Positions 29,353-39,029 of a stretch of 64,000 nt of DNA are shown piece after piece (positions within the stretch are counted from its first letter, which is position 1; each line of letters starts with the position of its first letter). Source of the DNA: Coriobacteriaceae bacterium (GTDB lineage Bacteria; Actinomycetota; Coriobacteriia; Coriobacteriales; Eggerthellaceae); NCBI GenBank assembly GCA_015062685.1, contig SUUE01000008.1, forward strand, positions 1-64,000, written 5' to 3'. The notes beneath the pieces are model-generated. The model was not told the DNA's origin. It worked only from the letters and a program-made list of their open reading frames with translations, and made no database searches. The position numbers and the translations under genes are program-made.

Positions 29353-31611
29353 TTGGCAATTGGCGATGGTGTATCGGTGCTCGCCGAGCTCGGCGTGACG
29401 TTCGGCGGCTTTTCTCCCACCTTGATGGACGGCGTGAGCTCATCACGCAAGATGGTCGAGCAGTTCGAAGAGATCGACAGGCAGAGGAAGGAAGCTAAGA
29501 GGAAGCAGCGCGAGCTCGAGTTCGCGCGCGCCTCGAAGCCGAAAACGACGACGGACGCGCTCGGCAACACGTGGACGTACGTGGTGATCGACGGCGCGGT
29601 CGTGCGCATCGAGAAATGCGAGACCCAAAACGCGTGCGTGGAGTTTCCCTCGTCCATCGACGGCATGCCCGTTCGGGCTATCGGCGCTGAGGTTCTCGCG
29701 GAGAACAGGCTCGTCGAGGAGATCGTATGCTCCGACTCTGTCGAGAGCATCGGGCCATGCGCGTTCAGGCTCAACGAGAACCTCAGGAGAGTCGTGCTCC
29801 CGAAGGGCGTGGCAGAGTTCCAGGAGGGCTGGGTGCGCCACTGCCCGCGGCTCGAAGAGCTCGTGCTGCCGGGCATGCTCGACGAGATCTCATTGCACGT
29901 CTTCGATAACAGGAGTCTGAAGAGGCTTTTCATCGGCGCCAACGTTTACAAGATAGAACCCGGCGCCTTCCAGAACTCTAACCTAGAAGTGGTGGAGCTC
30001 GCAAGTGGCAACGCGTTTCTCTGGACGGACGGAACGGGCATCTATTCGACCGACAAGACGGTGCTCTTCGCGCTCGCGAAGCCCGTCGAGCGCTACGAGG
30101 TCGTTGACGGGTGCAAGGCCCTCGCGAAGAAGAGCTGCTATGGCGTTGAGAGCCTGCGCTCCATAACGCTTCCCGAAAGCGTCCTGCGTCTCGAGCCGTT
30201 CTCGCTCTCGCACACGGGGCTCGAGTCGTTCAGTTGCCCGCATTCCCTGGAATCGATAGGGGAGAAGGCGTTCTACTACTGCAAGCGGCTCGAAGAGATG
30301 CGCCTCAACGACGGGCTCGTGGAAATCGGAGATTCGGCGTTCGAGGAGAGCGCGCTCAGCGCGATCATGGTACCCGCGAGCATCGCGCGTATCGGCAATT
30401 CGATCACCGCACGCACGAACGTCGTCCATTCGGGGCCCGATTGCACGTTCGAGGTCGATCCCAAGTGCGAAACGCTCTTCGTGGACGGAGCGGGCGGCCT
30501 GTACCGCTGGGAAAGCGACGGCGCGCATCTCGTCCAGCTCATCGATCGTGAGATGAAGGAATACGCGATTGAGGCCGATACGGTGGCAGTCGACTCGCAC
30601 GCCTTCGCGTTCCACGATGAGATTCGCAAGGTCGTGGTTCCGGAGGGCGTGAAGGCCATCGGCAGGAGCGCGTTCCGCATCTGTAGGAACCTCAGGGAGG
30701 TCGTGCTTCCCGATTCGGTGAGGGAGATCGGCGAGGAGGCGTTCCTCGACACGCGGCTCGAGAGCTTCAGGGTGCCGGCGCAGCTCGTGGAGCTTGGCAA
30801 GAACGCTCTCGTCACGTATGGTGCGCATCATGGCGATCTCATGCCGTCGCTCGCACGCATAGAGGTGGCGCCGGGCAATGACCTCTTCTACATGGCGTCG
30901 GGAATCCTCTGCAAGAAGACCGGCAAGGGGTCAGCGGCTATCATCTTCACGAGCTCCGAGCCCAATGTGGTCTTTCCCGAGGAGATAACGCGGGTGGAGG
31001 AGTATGCGTTCAACAATGCGCGGGGCATCGACTACCTCTCGCTCAACCCCTCCATCGACACCATCGGCTCGTGCGGCATGACGACGTGGTGCTGGATTCG
31101 GCATATACACGTGCGCCTTGCCGAGGAGCTCGAGGGTCGTACGGAATATGATTTCTTTTTCCCCGACACGCCAAAGAGCCTGCACGGCATCTCGCTCGGC
31201 ATAGGCGGTTCAAGCTGGGTGAACGTGCCGGCCATCATGGCGCAGTACGACAACTGCATCGCGATGGCGCGCGACTACAACGCGCCCATGAGCTCGGACA
31301 ACATAAGCGCCTACGAGCAGGTGAAGCTTATCCTCGGCCGCATGCGCGACCCGATATTGCTCACCGAAGTGAACAGGGGCACGTTCGTGCGCTTGCTGCG
31401 CAGCCATATCCTCGACATCTGCGTGGACATCGCGCGCCACGACGACCGCGAGGCGTTCAACGAGCTCGTGGATAGGGGCTTCGTGAACGAGAACAACCTC
31501 GACGCGATCATCGACCGCGTCGGGCGATTGCAGGACGCTGCCATGACGGCCTATCTTCTCGAGGTGAAACGAATGAGGTTCGGCCAGGCGGCAATAGACT
31601 TCGACCTCTAA
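29353..31611 (+). CDS. BspA-type leucine-rich repeat (LRR_5) protein (TTG start)
   Basis: Repeated motifs such as LRSITLPESVLRLEPFSL, VKAIGRSAFRICRNLREVVLPDSVREIGEEAF; no signal peptide seen. Confidence 0.85.
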   Translation: MAIGDGVSVLAELGVTFGGFSPTLMDGVSSSRKMVEQFEEIDRQRKEAKRKQRELEFARASKPKTTTDALGNTWTYVVIDGAVVRIEKCETQNACVEFPSSIDGMPVRAIGAEVLAENRLVEEIVCSDSVESIGPCAFRLNENLRRVVLPKGVAEFQEGWVRHCPRLEELVLPGMLDEISLHVFDNRSLKRLFIGANVYKIEPGAFQNSNLEVVELASGNAFLWTDGTGIYSTDKTVLFALAKPVERYEVVDGCKALAKKSCYGVESLRSITLPESVLRLEPFSLSHTGLESFSCPHSLESIGEKAFYYCKRLEEMRLNDGLVEIGDSAFEESALSAIMVPASIARIGNSITARTNVVHSGPDCTFEVDPKCETLFVDGAGGLYRWESDGAHLVQLIDREMKEYAIEADTVAVDSHAFAFHDEIRKVVVPEGVKAIGRSAFRICRNLREVVLPDSVREIGEEAFLDTRLESFRVPAQLVELGKNALVTYGAHHGDLMPSLARIEVAPGNDLFYMASGILCKKTGKGSAAIIFTSSEPNVVFPEEITRVEEYAFNNARGIDYLSLNPSIDTIGSCGMTTWCWIRHIHVRLAEELEGRTEYDFFFPDTPKSLHGISLGIGGSSWVNVPAIMAQYDNCIAMARDYNAPMSSDNISAYEQVKLILGRMRDPILLTEVNRGTFVRLLRSHILDICVDIARHDDREAFNELVDRGFVNENNLDAIIDRVGRLQDAAMTAYLLEVKRMRFGQAAIDFDL

Positions 31612-31652
31612 GTTGGTATACTTACTAGTCAAAAGACGCTGTTACAGCACGA

Positions 31653-33323
31653 TTGGATGTACAGTTGGCACAAGCAGTCGACCAGAAGCAGGAGCGCCTC
31701 GCGCGCGCCGAGAAGCTGGCGCGTGACGTCCTAGACGAGTGCCGCGTTCAGCTCATGTTGAAGTTCCGGTTCCTTGACCTCGCGCTTTGGCGGATGTCCT
31801 CCGAATCGACGACGGCGCAGGGCCGTTATGCTCTCGCGACGGACGGGCAGAAGGTGTATTTCGAGCCGATCATGGTGCTCGGGCGCTTCGACGCGGATTT
31901 CAATGAGATCGTGCGCGATTACCTGCACCTCGTCATGCATTGCATCTTCAGGCATCCGTTCGACAAGCTCCATGATCGCCATGAGGCCTGGTGGCTCGCG
32001 TGCGACGTCATCGCCGAGAGCGTCGCCATGGAGATGTGCGGCGGACGTTTCGAGAGCGCGCTCGACAAGGAGCGCCGCGGCGCGATTTCGGAGCTCAGGC
32101 TCATGTGCGGCGCGCTCACCCCGGGCAAGCTCTACGGCCTCTTCCTGAAGGTGCTCACGGCCCCAGAGGGCAGTTCGATGCAGATGATGAGCCAATCGCG
32201 CATGAACGAGATGCGCGTCCTCTTCGAGCGCGACAACCACGAGGCTTGGCCGTCGTATGCGAAGGGCAAGCCGGAAGAGACGCCAGGAGACATCGAGGAG
32301 CTCTCGAACCACGACGAGGACGGAGAGGAGTCGGACTCCAACCAGCAAATGGTCGTGGACGGCGAGATGGAGGAAGCCGACACCGAAAAGCAGGAAGTGG
32401 AGAACAAGGATTCCGCTGGCGAGTCCGAGGAATCGGACGAAGAAGCGGAAGGCTCGTCGGCGGACGCCAACGACACGAGCGACGCCGAGGACAACATCGA
32501 ATCGAGCTTCCAGGGCGGCTCGTCTTCGGATGACGAAGACAGCGATGAGGTGGAGGACGAGAAGTCCGAGGACGAGCGCGATTGGGAGGAGATCGCCAAG
32601 CAGATCGAGATGAACCTCGAGACCTTCTCCAAGGAATGGGGCGACGAAGCCGGCAGCCTCATCACGAGCTTGGCGGTGGCGAACCGCAAGAAGTACGATT
32701 ACTCGGATTTCCTGCGGCGCTTCTCGGTGCTCTCCGAGGAAATGAAGATCAACGACGACGAATACGATTACGTGTTCTACACCTACGGGCTCGAGCTCTA
32801 CGGCAACATGCCGCTCGTCGAGCCGCTCGAATACAAGGAAACCCAGCGCATCCGCGATTTCGTGATCTGCATAGACACGTCCGAATCGTGCAAGGGCGAC
32901 CTCGTCCGGAAGTTCGTGGAGCACACGTTCAACGTGATCAAGAAATCGGAAGACTATGCGCATGCCGTAAACATCCACGTCATCCAATGCGATGCGAAGG
33001 TGCAGGCGGACACCAAGATCACCGACCTGCGCGACGTCGACGTCTTCATGGACGGCTTCTTCATCCGCGGGATGGGCGGCACCGACTTCCGTCCTGCTTT
33101 CGCCTACGTGAACCAGCTCATCGACAGGGGAGAGCTACCCGATATGAAGGGCATGATCTACTTCACCGACGGCCTCGGCCAGTTCCCCGAGAAGGCGCAG
33201 GATTACGACGTGGCGTTCGTGTTCATGGACAACGGGGACAACTACATTCCGTCCGTGCCGCCATGGGCCATGCGCGTGCTGATAGACGAAGAGGGTATCA
33301 ACCGCTTCAGGAGCGAGTATTGA
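31653..33323 (+). CDS. VWA-like metallopeptidase family protein (DUF2201-like), partner of MoxR
   Basis: HLVMHCIFRHPF (HxxxH); acidic linker; C-terminal RDFVICIDTSESCKGDLV MIDAS-like; directly upstream of AAA gene. Confidence 0.75.
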   Translation: MDVQLAQAVDQKQERLARAEKLARDVLDECRVQLMLKFRFLDLALWRMSSESTTAQGRYALATDGQKVYFEPIMVLGRFDADFNEIVRDYLHLVMHCIFRHPFDKLHDRHEAWWLACDVIAESVAMEMCGGRFESALDKERRGAISELRLMCGALTPGKLYGLFLKVLTAPEGSSMQMMSQSRMNEMRVLFERDNHEAWPSYAKGKPEETPGDIEELSNHDEDGEESDSNQQMVVDGEMEEADTEKQEVENKDSAGESEESDEEAEGSSADANDTSDAEDNIESSFQGGSSSDDEDSDEVEDEKSEDERDWEEIAKQIEMNLETFSKEWGDEAGSLITSLAVANRKKYDYSDFLRRFSVLSEEMKINDDEYDYVFYTYGLELYGNMPLVEPLEYKETQRIRDFVICIDTSESCKGDLVRKFVEHTFNVIKKSEDYAHAVNIHVIQCDAKVQADTKITDLRDVDVFMDGFFIRGMGGTDFRPAFAYVNQLIDRGELPDMKGMIYFTDGLGQFPEKAQDYDVAFVFMDNGDNYIPSVPPWAMRVLIDEEGINRFRSEY

Positions 33324-33400
33324 TCGGTGCACGATAGGGGCGCTCCGTCCCCGGCCGTTCGCTCGCCGCCCTGGAACGAAAGCGTAGATAGGAGAGCTGC

Positions 33401-35836
33401 ATGAACATCGCAACAGCGAAAGAGCAGATCAAGGACACCGTTGAGGCGTACTTGCAGAAGGATGACGCGGGTATGTACGTCATCAGCCCGTCGAGGCAGC
33501 GGCCCATGTTCCTCGTGGGCGCGCCCGGCATCGGCAAGACCGCGATCATCGAGCAGATCGCGCAGGAGCTGCAGATCGGCGTGGTGTCGTACTCGATGAC
33601 GCACCATACGCGCCAGAGCGCGCTCGGCCTCCCGCGCATCGTCCACCGAGAGTTCGAGGGCTTCGAGTACGAGTCCTCAGAGTACACCATGAGCGAGATC
33701 GTGAGCGCCATCTACGACTACATGGAGCGCTCGGGCGAGCGCAAGGGCATCCTGTTCCTCGACGAGATCAACTGCGTGAGCGAGACGTTGTACCCCTCGA
33801 TGCTTCAGTTCCTGCAGTTCAAGACGTTCGGCCGCCACAAGGTGCCTGATGATTGGGTAATCGTGTGCGCAGGCAACCCGCCCGAGTACAACAAGTCGGT
33901 GCACGAGTTCGACATCGTCACGCTCGACCGACTGCGCGAGATCGACGTGGAGCCCGATTACCCCGCCTTCAAGCGCTATGCAACGGAGAAGGGCATCCAC
34001 CCCGCCGTTACCACGTTCCTCGAAGCCAAGCCCGATTGCTTCTACAAGGTGGAATCGAAGCCCGGCGGCGGCAAGAGCTTCGTGACCGCGCGCGGATGGG
34101 AGGACCTCGCCGAGGTCATCACGCTCTACGAGCAGCTCGGTAAGCCCTGCGACCGAGAGCTGTTCGTCCAGTTCCTGCGCGACGACGACATCGCCGACCG
34201 CTTTTCGGTGTACTACGGCCTGTTCGAGAAGTACCGTTCCGACTACCAGATCGGCAAGATCCTCAGCGGGAGCGCGAGCCGCGATGTCATCGACCGGGCG
34301 AAGCAGGCCCCGTTCGACGAGCGCATAGCTTTGCTCGGCCTCGTATTGGACGCGCTCGGAACGCAATGCTCCGCGACACTCGACCAGGAGAGCCTCGTCG
34401 TCGCGCTGCGCGACGAGCTGCGCATGGCCAAGCCGCTGCTCATGGATGGCGCGACGGTGGAAGACGCCATCGTCAAGTCGCTCCACAAGCGCGAGGACGC
34501 GCTCGATCGCAAGATCGCCGCTGGCACGGCGAAGAAATCGTTCGTGCGATCCGAGAACCTCTATATCCGCAAGATCCGCGATATCGTCGGCGCGTGCGTT
34601 GCCGAGCACGCGGAGGAGGGCCCCGCGGCGTTCGAGGTGGTCAACAAGACCTACCGCGCAGAAGTCGACAAGATCAGCCCGCTCGTCGAGGAAACCCAGA
34701 AGAAGATGAACAACGCCTTCGCGTTCATCGAGGACAGCTTCGGCAGCAACCGCGAGATGCTCGTGTTCATGGCCGAGCTCACCACGCGGACGCCTTCCAC
34801 GCAGTTCATATCCCATTACGGCAACGAGGCGTACTACGCGCACAACGACGAGCTGAAGGTGGACGAGGCGCGCAAGGGCCTGACTGAGCGCGTGCGCGAG
34901 CTGAGCGACCTCGAGGAGGAGATCAAGAGCTCGCAGGCCCTCGAGGGGAACAGCTTCGACATGGGCAGCGCCGTGGGGTTGAGCCACACGACCTCGAGCG
35001 TGCCGAAGCACGCCAAGGCCAACGCGGAACCGGCGGCGACTGCCGATGAGGGCGATGGCGCGCCGAGCGAGATGGAGTCGTACTACGGGGCCAAGGAAGA
35101 GCGCGAGAACGGGTTCGACAGCGCTTGCAGGATGACGCTTCCCGAAGACGTGGAGATCGATGCTTACTACCAAAACCGCGAGCACGAGTTCGGCTTCGCC
35201 TCCATGAGCCGCATGACGCTTCCGGGCATGAAGGGGCAGCGCGTGCTCAACGTGTGCTGCCGCCGCGGCAAGGGCGTCTTCAAGATGTCGGCGATGGTGG
35301 GGGAGAAGGGCCGCGTAATCGGCACCGACTGGTCGCCTTCCTACATCGCGGAGGCCGAAGCCGATTCCGAGCGCGCATGGCGCAAGAACCACCTCAAGGA
35401 ATCCAACATGGAGTTCCACGTCGCCTACCCCGAAGACCTCATGGAGGCGGGCATCGGCGACAACTCCGTGGACATGGTGTACATCAACAACGTCATGACG
35501 CTGCTCTACGATCAGGAGAAGGCGCTCAAGGAGTTTTACCGCGTGCTCAAGCCGGGCGGGCTGCTCGTGTGCGAGACGATCTTCTCTGATGAGGAGCGCG
35601 ACGCCGAGGTGGTTCGCAAGGCGCGCGCCATGGGCAACAGCATCCAGGCAGGCCGCACGAAGGGAGAGTTCTTCGGCATGCTGTCGGCTGCAGGTTTCGG
35701 CGAACCGGAGATCGTGGACGAGTTCGAGGTGGAGCCCGACCAGGGCTTCAAGGCGAACCACACAGTGCCCGTGGTCGAGAGCGACGAAGAGGTCGATTTC
35801 TTCGCCGTGGCCATCAACGTGAGGAAGCCCGAATAG
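33401..35836 (+). CDS. MoxR-type AAA+ ATPase fused to C-terminal class I SAM methyltransferase domain
   Basis: Walker A GAPGIGKTAI, Walker B GILFLDEINCV; C-terminal QRVLNVCCRRGKGVFKMSAMVGEKGRVIGTDWSPSYI...FYRVLKPGGLLVCETIF. Confidence 0.82.
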   Translation: MNIATAKEQIKDTVEAYLQKDDAGMYVISPSRQRPMFLVGAPGIGKTAIIEQIAQELQIGVVSYSMTHHTRQSALGLPRIVHREFEGFEYESSEYTMSEIVSAIYDYMERSGERKGILFLDEINCVSETLYPSMLQFLQFKTFGRHKVPDDWVIVCAGNPPEYNKSVHEFDIVTLDRLREIDVEPDYPAFKRYATEKGIHPAVTTFLEAKPDCFYKVESKPGGGKSFVTARGWEDLAEVITLYEQLGKPCDRELFVQFLRDDDIADRFSVYYGLFEKYRSDYQIGKILSGSASRDVIDRAKQAPFDERIALLGLVLDALGTQCSATLDQESLVVALRDELRMAKPLLMDGATVEDAIVKSLHKREDALDRKIAAGTAKKSFVRSENLYIRKIRDIVGACVAEHAEEGPAAFEVVNKTYRAEVDKISPLVEETQKKMNNAFAFIEDSFGSNREMLVFMAELTTRTPSTQFISHYGNEAYYAHNDELKVDEARKGLTERVRELSDLEEEIKSSQALEGNSFDMGSAVGLSHTTSSVPKHAKANAEPAATADEGDGAPSEMESYYGAKEERENGFDSACRMTLPEDVEIDAYYQNREHEFGFASMSRMTLPGMKGQRVLNVCCRRGKGVFKMSAMVGEKGRVIGTDWSPSYIAEAEADSERAWRKNHLKESNMEFHVAYPEDLMEAGIGDNSVDMVYINNVMTLLYDQEKALKEFYRVLKPGGLLVCETIFSDEERDAEVVRKARAMGNSIQAGRTKGEFFGMLSAAGFGEPEIVDEFEVEPDQGFKANHTVPVVESDEEVDFFAVAINVRKPE

Positions 35837-35848
35837 ATTTGCGGCACG

Positions 35849-35874
35849 CCAATGGGGCGCATGCGCCCCATTGG
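35849..35874 (+). terminator. Hairpin terminator after MoxR-fusion gene
   Basis: CCAATGGGGCGCATGCGCCCCATTGG perfect palindrome; no clear T-tract. Confidence 0.5.
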
Positions 35875-35897
35875 TCGAACGGCGCTTCGGCGGGAAC

Positions 35898-35932
35898 GAC
35901 GCCCCGATGCTAATTCGGGGCGTCTCTGCATG
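35898..35932. repeat. Hairpin repeat, left copy flanking ligase/phasin cluster
   Basis: GACGCCCCGATG-ctaat-TCGGGGCGTCTCTGCATG; near-identical to 41310-41345. Confidence 0.75.
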
Positions 35933-36070
35933 TAGCAGACTGACTTTTTGGCATCGCTTACGTTAAGGTGACAGTTTGGAACGCTTCCCTCAGCGGTATT
36001 GCACACCATTTTGTAAACAAATATAGTTTGATTTGCCTGTGTAAACTGTAAAGAAGGGGTGGCACCAGCC

Positions 36071-38374
36071 ATGGAGAGCAGTGAAAAAGAGCGGGCGAAT
36101 TTGATGGCGAAACTCGAAAAGGGCGCCATCCTTGACCAGCCCTGCTGGTCCTTCATCAAAGAGATGAACTCTTTCAGCGACGAGCGCTTGGACAGCGTGG
36201 CCATACGGGACGGCTATCGGACGTACACGTATCGCCAGATGTTCCGTTATTGGGAACGCTATGCCGAGGCGTTTTCCGGCGCTGGCATCACACGAGATAA
36301 CGGTTCTCGCGTGGCGCTCATCGGCACCCCGACGGCAGAGGTTATCTTCGCGTTCTACGGCCTCAACATGACGGGTGCTTCTGTGTCCCATATCTACCCT
36401 CTCGACCTCTTCGATGAGAAGCAGATACACAGCATGATCAAGAGGGAGAAGATCACGGACCTGATGGTCTCGGAGGTGTGGGCGTTCCCTCTCTTGATGA
36501 AGCGCCTGGTCCGTGACCGCAAGAAGCTCGGATTACGCAACATCATCGTACTGGAAAGCCCAATGGGCGGGGAGTTCGGTGTTCCCTGGCTGGAGTTCAT
36601 CCGCAAGACGAATACCGAGCTGTTCCGCGAGCTCGACGGTGGGCTTCTGATGGAAGACCTCCTGAGAGAGTACGAGGCAACGCCCATCGCCTACGGTGGG
36701 AAGAAATCCTCCGACTCCTCCGTCATCCTCCACACCACGGGCACGGTGAACGGCATGCACAAGCCGGTTCCCATGTCCGATAAGGCCCTCAACGCTTTCG
36801 TGCCGTGCGCTATCAAGACGAAGGAAACCTACGAAGACTTCCAGGGTCTGCCGGACCACCTAGTCAGCTGCTTGACGCTGAACATGTCCTGGGTCTATTC
36901 GATGGTGGATATGCTGCATATGCCTTTGGGCTTGGGCATGGAGCTGATTTGCCTGCCATGGGGCGGGACAAATCCACGCTACGGCGAAGCGATAGAGCAC
37001 TATGGTTTCAACGTGCTGTTCACCAGCATGAATATCCTGGACTCCTGGCTCAAGACCATGCCCGAGATGGATCTTTCCGAGCTGAGGGTCGTCTTCATGG
37101 GAGGAACCTACGTGTCCCCCGAATACAAGAAGAAGTTCAACGATTATCTCGAGTCGTGCGGCTCGACCGCCCGGGTCATCAACGGTTACGGGCTCTCCGA
37201 GCTCGGCGGCGCTTGCATCATTTCGCCTTCAGACAGGGATGACGATGCCATCGGATTCCCTCTGCCCGGATACAAGGTCAAGATCTACGTCGAGGACGAG
37301 GATCGTTACTACGACCTGTCCGACGGCCCGCGCACCGGCGTCCTGCTGCTCGCCTCGGAGACCATCAGTTCCGGCCGGTTGGATGACGAAGTGTTCTTCG
37401 AGCTGGACAACATTGACGGCGAAGACTACTTCAACACCAATGACCTCGTGCGCGTGAACGAAGATGGGAGCATGACCTGCATCGGCAGGTCCAACCAGTT
37501 CTTCATCAACAACGCCGGCGTGCGTTTCGACGCGGGTTTGGTGCAGACCGCCATGACCGCCCAACCCGGCATTGTGGCCTGCGGCCTGGCGCCCGAGTTC
37601 CATAAGACCCTCCACGATAACATCCCCGTGCTCTACGTTGAGCTGGACAAGGGCGCGCCGGGGGACCTCGCGACTATTCACCGCGCGCTGATCCAGGTGT
37701 TCGTCAAGGACGGCATGCTTGCCGACACGAACATGCCCAGCCAGTGCGTTATTGTGGAGCGAATCCCCCTGAACACCGGCGGCAAGGTCGACACAAAGAG
37801 GTTGACCGCGGGCGCCGTGACGGGGAAGCGCTTTTCGGTGAAGCCCGTGAAGGTGGACGGCAAGCTCGTGGACGTCATGCTGATCCCCGCTGCGGAGGGC
37901 GAGAACGCGCTCATGGGCGCGGGCATACCGGAGGAGTTGGAGCACGACCCCTACAACATCCTCTCCGAGCTATTTGCGATAATCCCGGACATCAACAACA
38001 ATGACTATTCCAAGATATTCCGCATCCCCGGTCTCAGAGAGCTGATCTTGGATCTCACGGGCTTCGACATCAATGATGTTTCGGGGAGCATGATGAGCAT
38101 GATGCCGAAGATGTTCGAGATCGCTTTCCGCAAGTACGTCATGCCCATCATGAAAGAGAGCATGAGCATGGGCATGGGCATGGGTCAGGCCGGAAACGCC
38201 CCCAATGGCTCGATGCCCATGTTCCCGGGCATGATGCCTCCCATGATGCCCATGGCTCCCATGGCTCCCATGGCTCCCATGGCTCCCATGGCGCCTATGC
38301 CCCCTGCACCTCCGATGATGCCAATGCCGTTTATGCCGGGCGCATTCTATTGGGGTTGGGGCAACAAAGACTAG
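36071..38374 (+). CDS. AMP-dependent synthetase/acyl-CoA ligase-like protein with Met/Pro-rich C-terminal tail
   Basis: VILHTTGTVNGMHKPV degenerate P-loop; GYGLSELGG; TNDLVRVNEDG; tail MPMAPMAPMAPMAPMAPMPPAPP. Confidence 0.78.
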   Translation: MESSEKERANLMAKLEKGAILDQPCWSFIKEMNSFSDERLDSVAIRDGYRTYTYRQMFRYWERYAEAFSGAGITRDNGSRVALIGTPTAEVIFAFYGLNMTGASVSHIYPLDLFDEKQIHSMIKREKITDLMVSEVWAFPLLMKRLVRDRKKLGLRNIIVLESPMGGEFGVPWLEFIRKTNTELFRELDGGLLMEDLLREYEATPIAYGGKKSSDSSVILHTTGTVNGMHKPVPMSDKALNAFVPCAIKTKETYEDFQGLPDHLVSCLTLNMSWVYSMVDMLHMPLGLGMELICLPWGGTNPRYGEAIEHYGFNVLFTSMNILDSWLKTMPEMDLSELRVVFMGGTYVSPEYKKKFNDYLESCGSTARVINGYGLSELGGACIISPSDRDDDAIGFPLPGYKVKIYVEDEDRYYDLSDGPRTGVLLLASETISSGRLDDEVFFELDNIDGEDYFNTNDLVRVNEDGSMTCIGRSNQFFINNAGVRFDAGLVQTAMTAQPGIVACGLAPEFHKTLHDNIPVLYVELDKGAPGDLATIHRALIQVFVKDGMLADTNMPSQCVIVERIPLNTGGKVDTKRLTAGAVTGKRFSVKPVKVDGKLVDVMLIPAAEGENALMGAGIPEELEHDPYNILSELFAIIPDINNNDYSKIFRIPGLRELILDLTGFDINDVSGSMMSMMPKMFEIAFRKYVMPIMKESMSMGMGMGQAGNAPNGSMPMFPGMMPPMMPMAPMAPMAPMAPMAPMPPAPPMMPMPFMPGAFYWGWGNKD
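38252..38296 (+). repeat. 9-bp tandem repeat within ligase gene tail
   Basis: (ATGGCTCCC)x4 plus ATGGCGCCT, encoding (MAP)n. Confidence 0.9.
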
Positions 38375-38449
38375 TTGCTGAACATTGCAAAAATTGCATG
38401 TTTCAACCGAGGTTGGTAGGTATTGTCCATCAAGAAAGGAGAGCAGAAG

Positions 38450-38917
38450 ATGAGCAAAGAGGAGAAGGCAGGCAACGTTTGGCCCATGTTTCCGAAATGG
38501 GATCCGGCGCAAGCTTTCTGGAACGGCGACAAGGAGAAATCCAAAGAGCAGTTCAAGAAGTTTGAGGGCGACATGAAGGAGTTCTGGGAGAAGTCCATCG
38601 ACATACAGAAGTCTTCAATTGACAGGTCGAAGGATCAGTACGACCAGTTCTTTGAGTACGTCCAGGACATGATGGACGACTTTGCCGGCGCCTTCCCGGA
38701 GGAGATGCCATGGCTGCCCGCTTGGGCCATGCCGCCCAAGTCCTTCAGGAAGGAGATGAAGGAGTGGGAGAAGATGGCCAACGAGCACTTCAAGGAGCAG
38801 ATGGGCTCGATGGTGGACTTCTTTATCCAGGGTCAGGAAAAAGCCTGTGCTAAGGTTCCCGCGGCCGAGGAGGGCGCTGGGGAGACGAAGCCGGCTGCGG
38901 GCGCAAAGGCCAAATAA
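38450..38917 (+). CDS. Phasin-like granule-associated protein (paralogue 1)
   Basis: Amphipathic helical FWEKSIDIQKSSIDRSKDQYDQFFEYVQDMMDDFAGAFPEE; RBS aaaggagagcag before ATG 38450. Confidence 0.5.
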   Translation: MSKEEKAGNVWPMFPKWDPAQAFWNGDKEKSKEQFKKFEGDMKEFWEKSIDIQKSSIDRSKDQYDQFFEYVQDMMDDFAGAFPEEMPWLPAWAMPPKSFRKEMKEWEKMANEHFKEQMGSMVDFFIQGQEKACAKVPAAEEGAGETKPAAGAKAK

Positions 38918-38951
38918 CCCATAGGGTTTTCCGCAAGCGCAAATGCTTTCC

Positions 38952-38989
38952 AGAAAGGCCACGGACGCTTTCGCGTGCGTGGCCTTTCT
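38952..38989. terminator. Bidirectional terminator between convergent genes
   Basis: AGAAAGGCCACG ... CGTGGCCTTTCT. Confidence 0.8.
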
Positions 38990-39029
38990 CCTGCGTTGGC
39001 ATGGGATGACCCCCTGAAGCGGGTGCGAA

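Noticed and set aside
33677-35761. 694-aa minus-strand ORF opposite the MoxR fusion
   Set aside because: Same antisense high-GC artefact; no recognisable motifs
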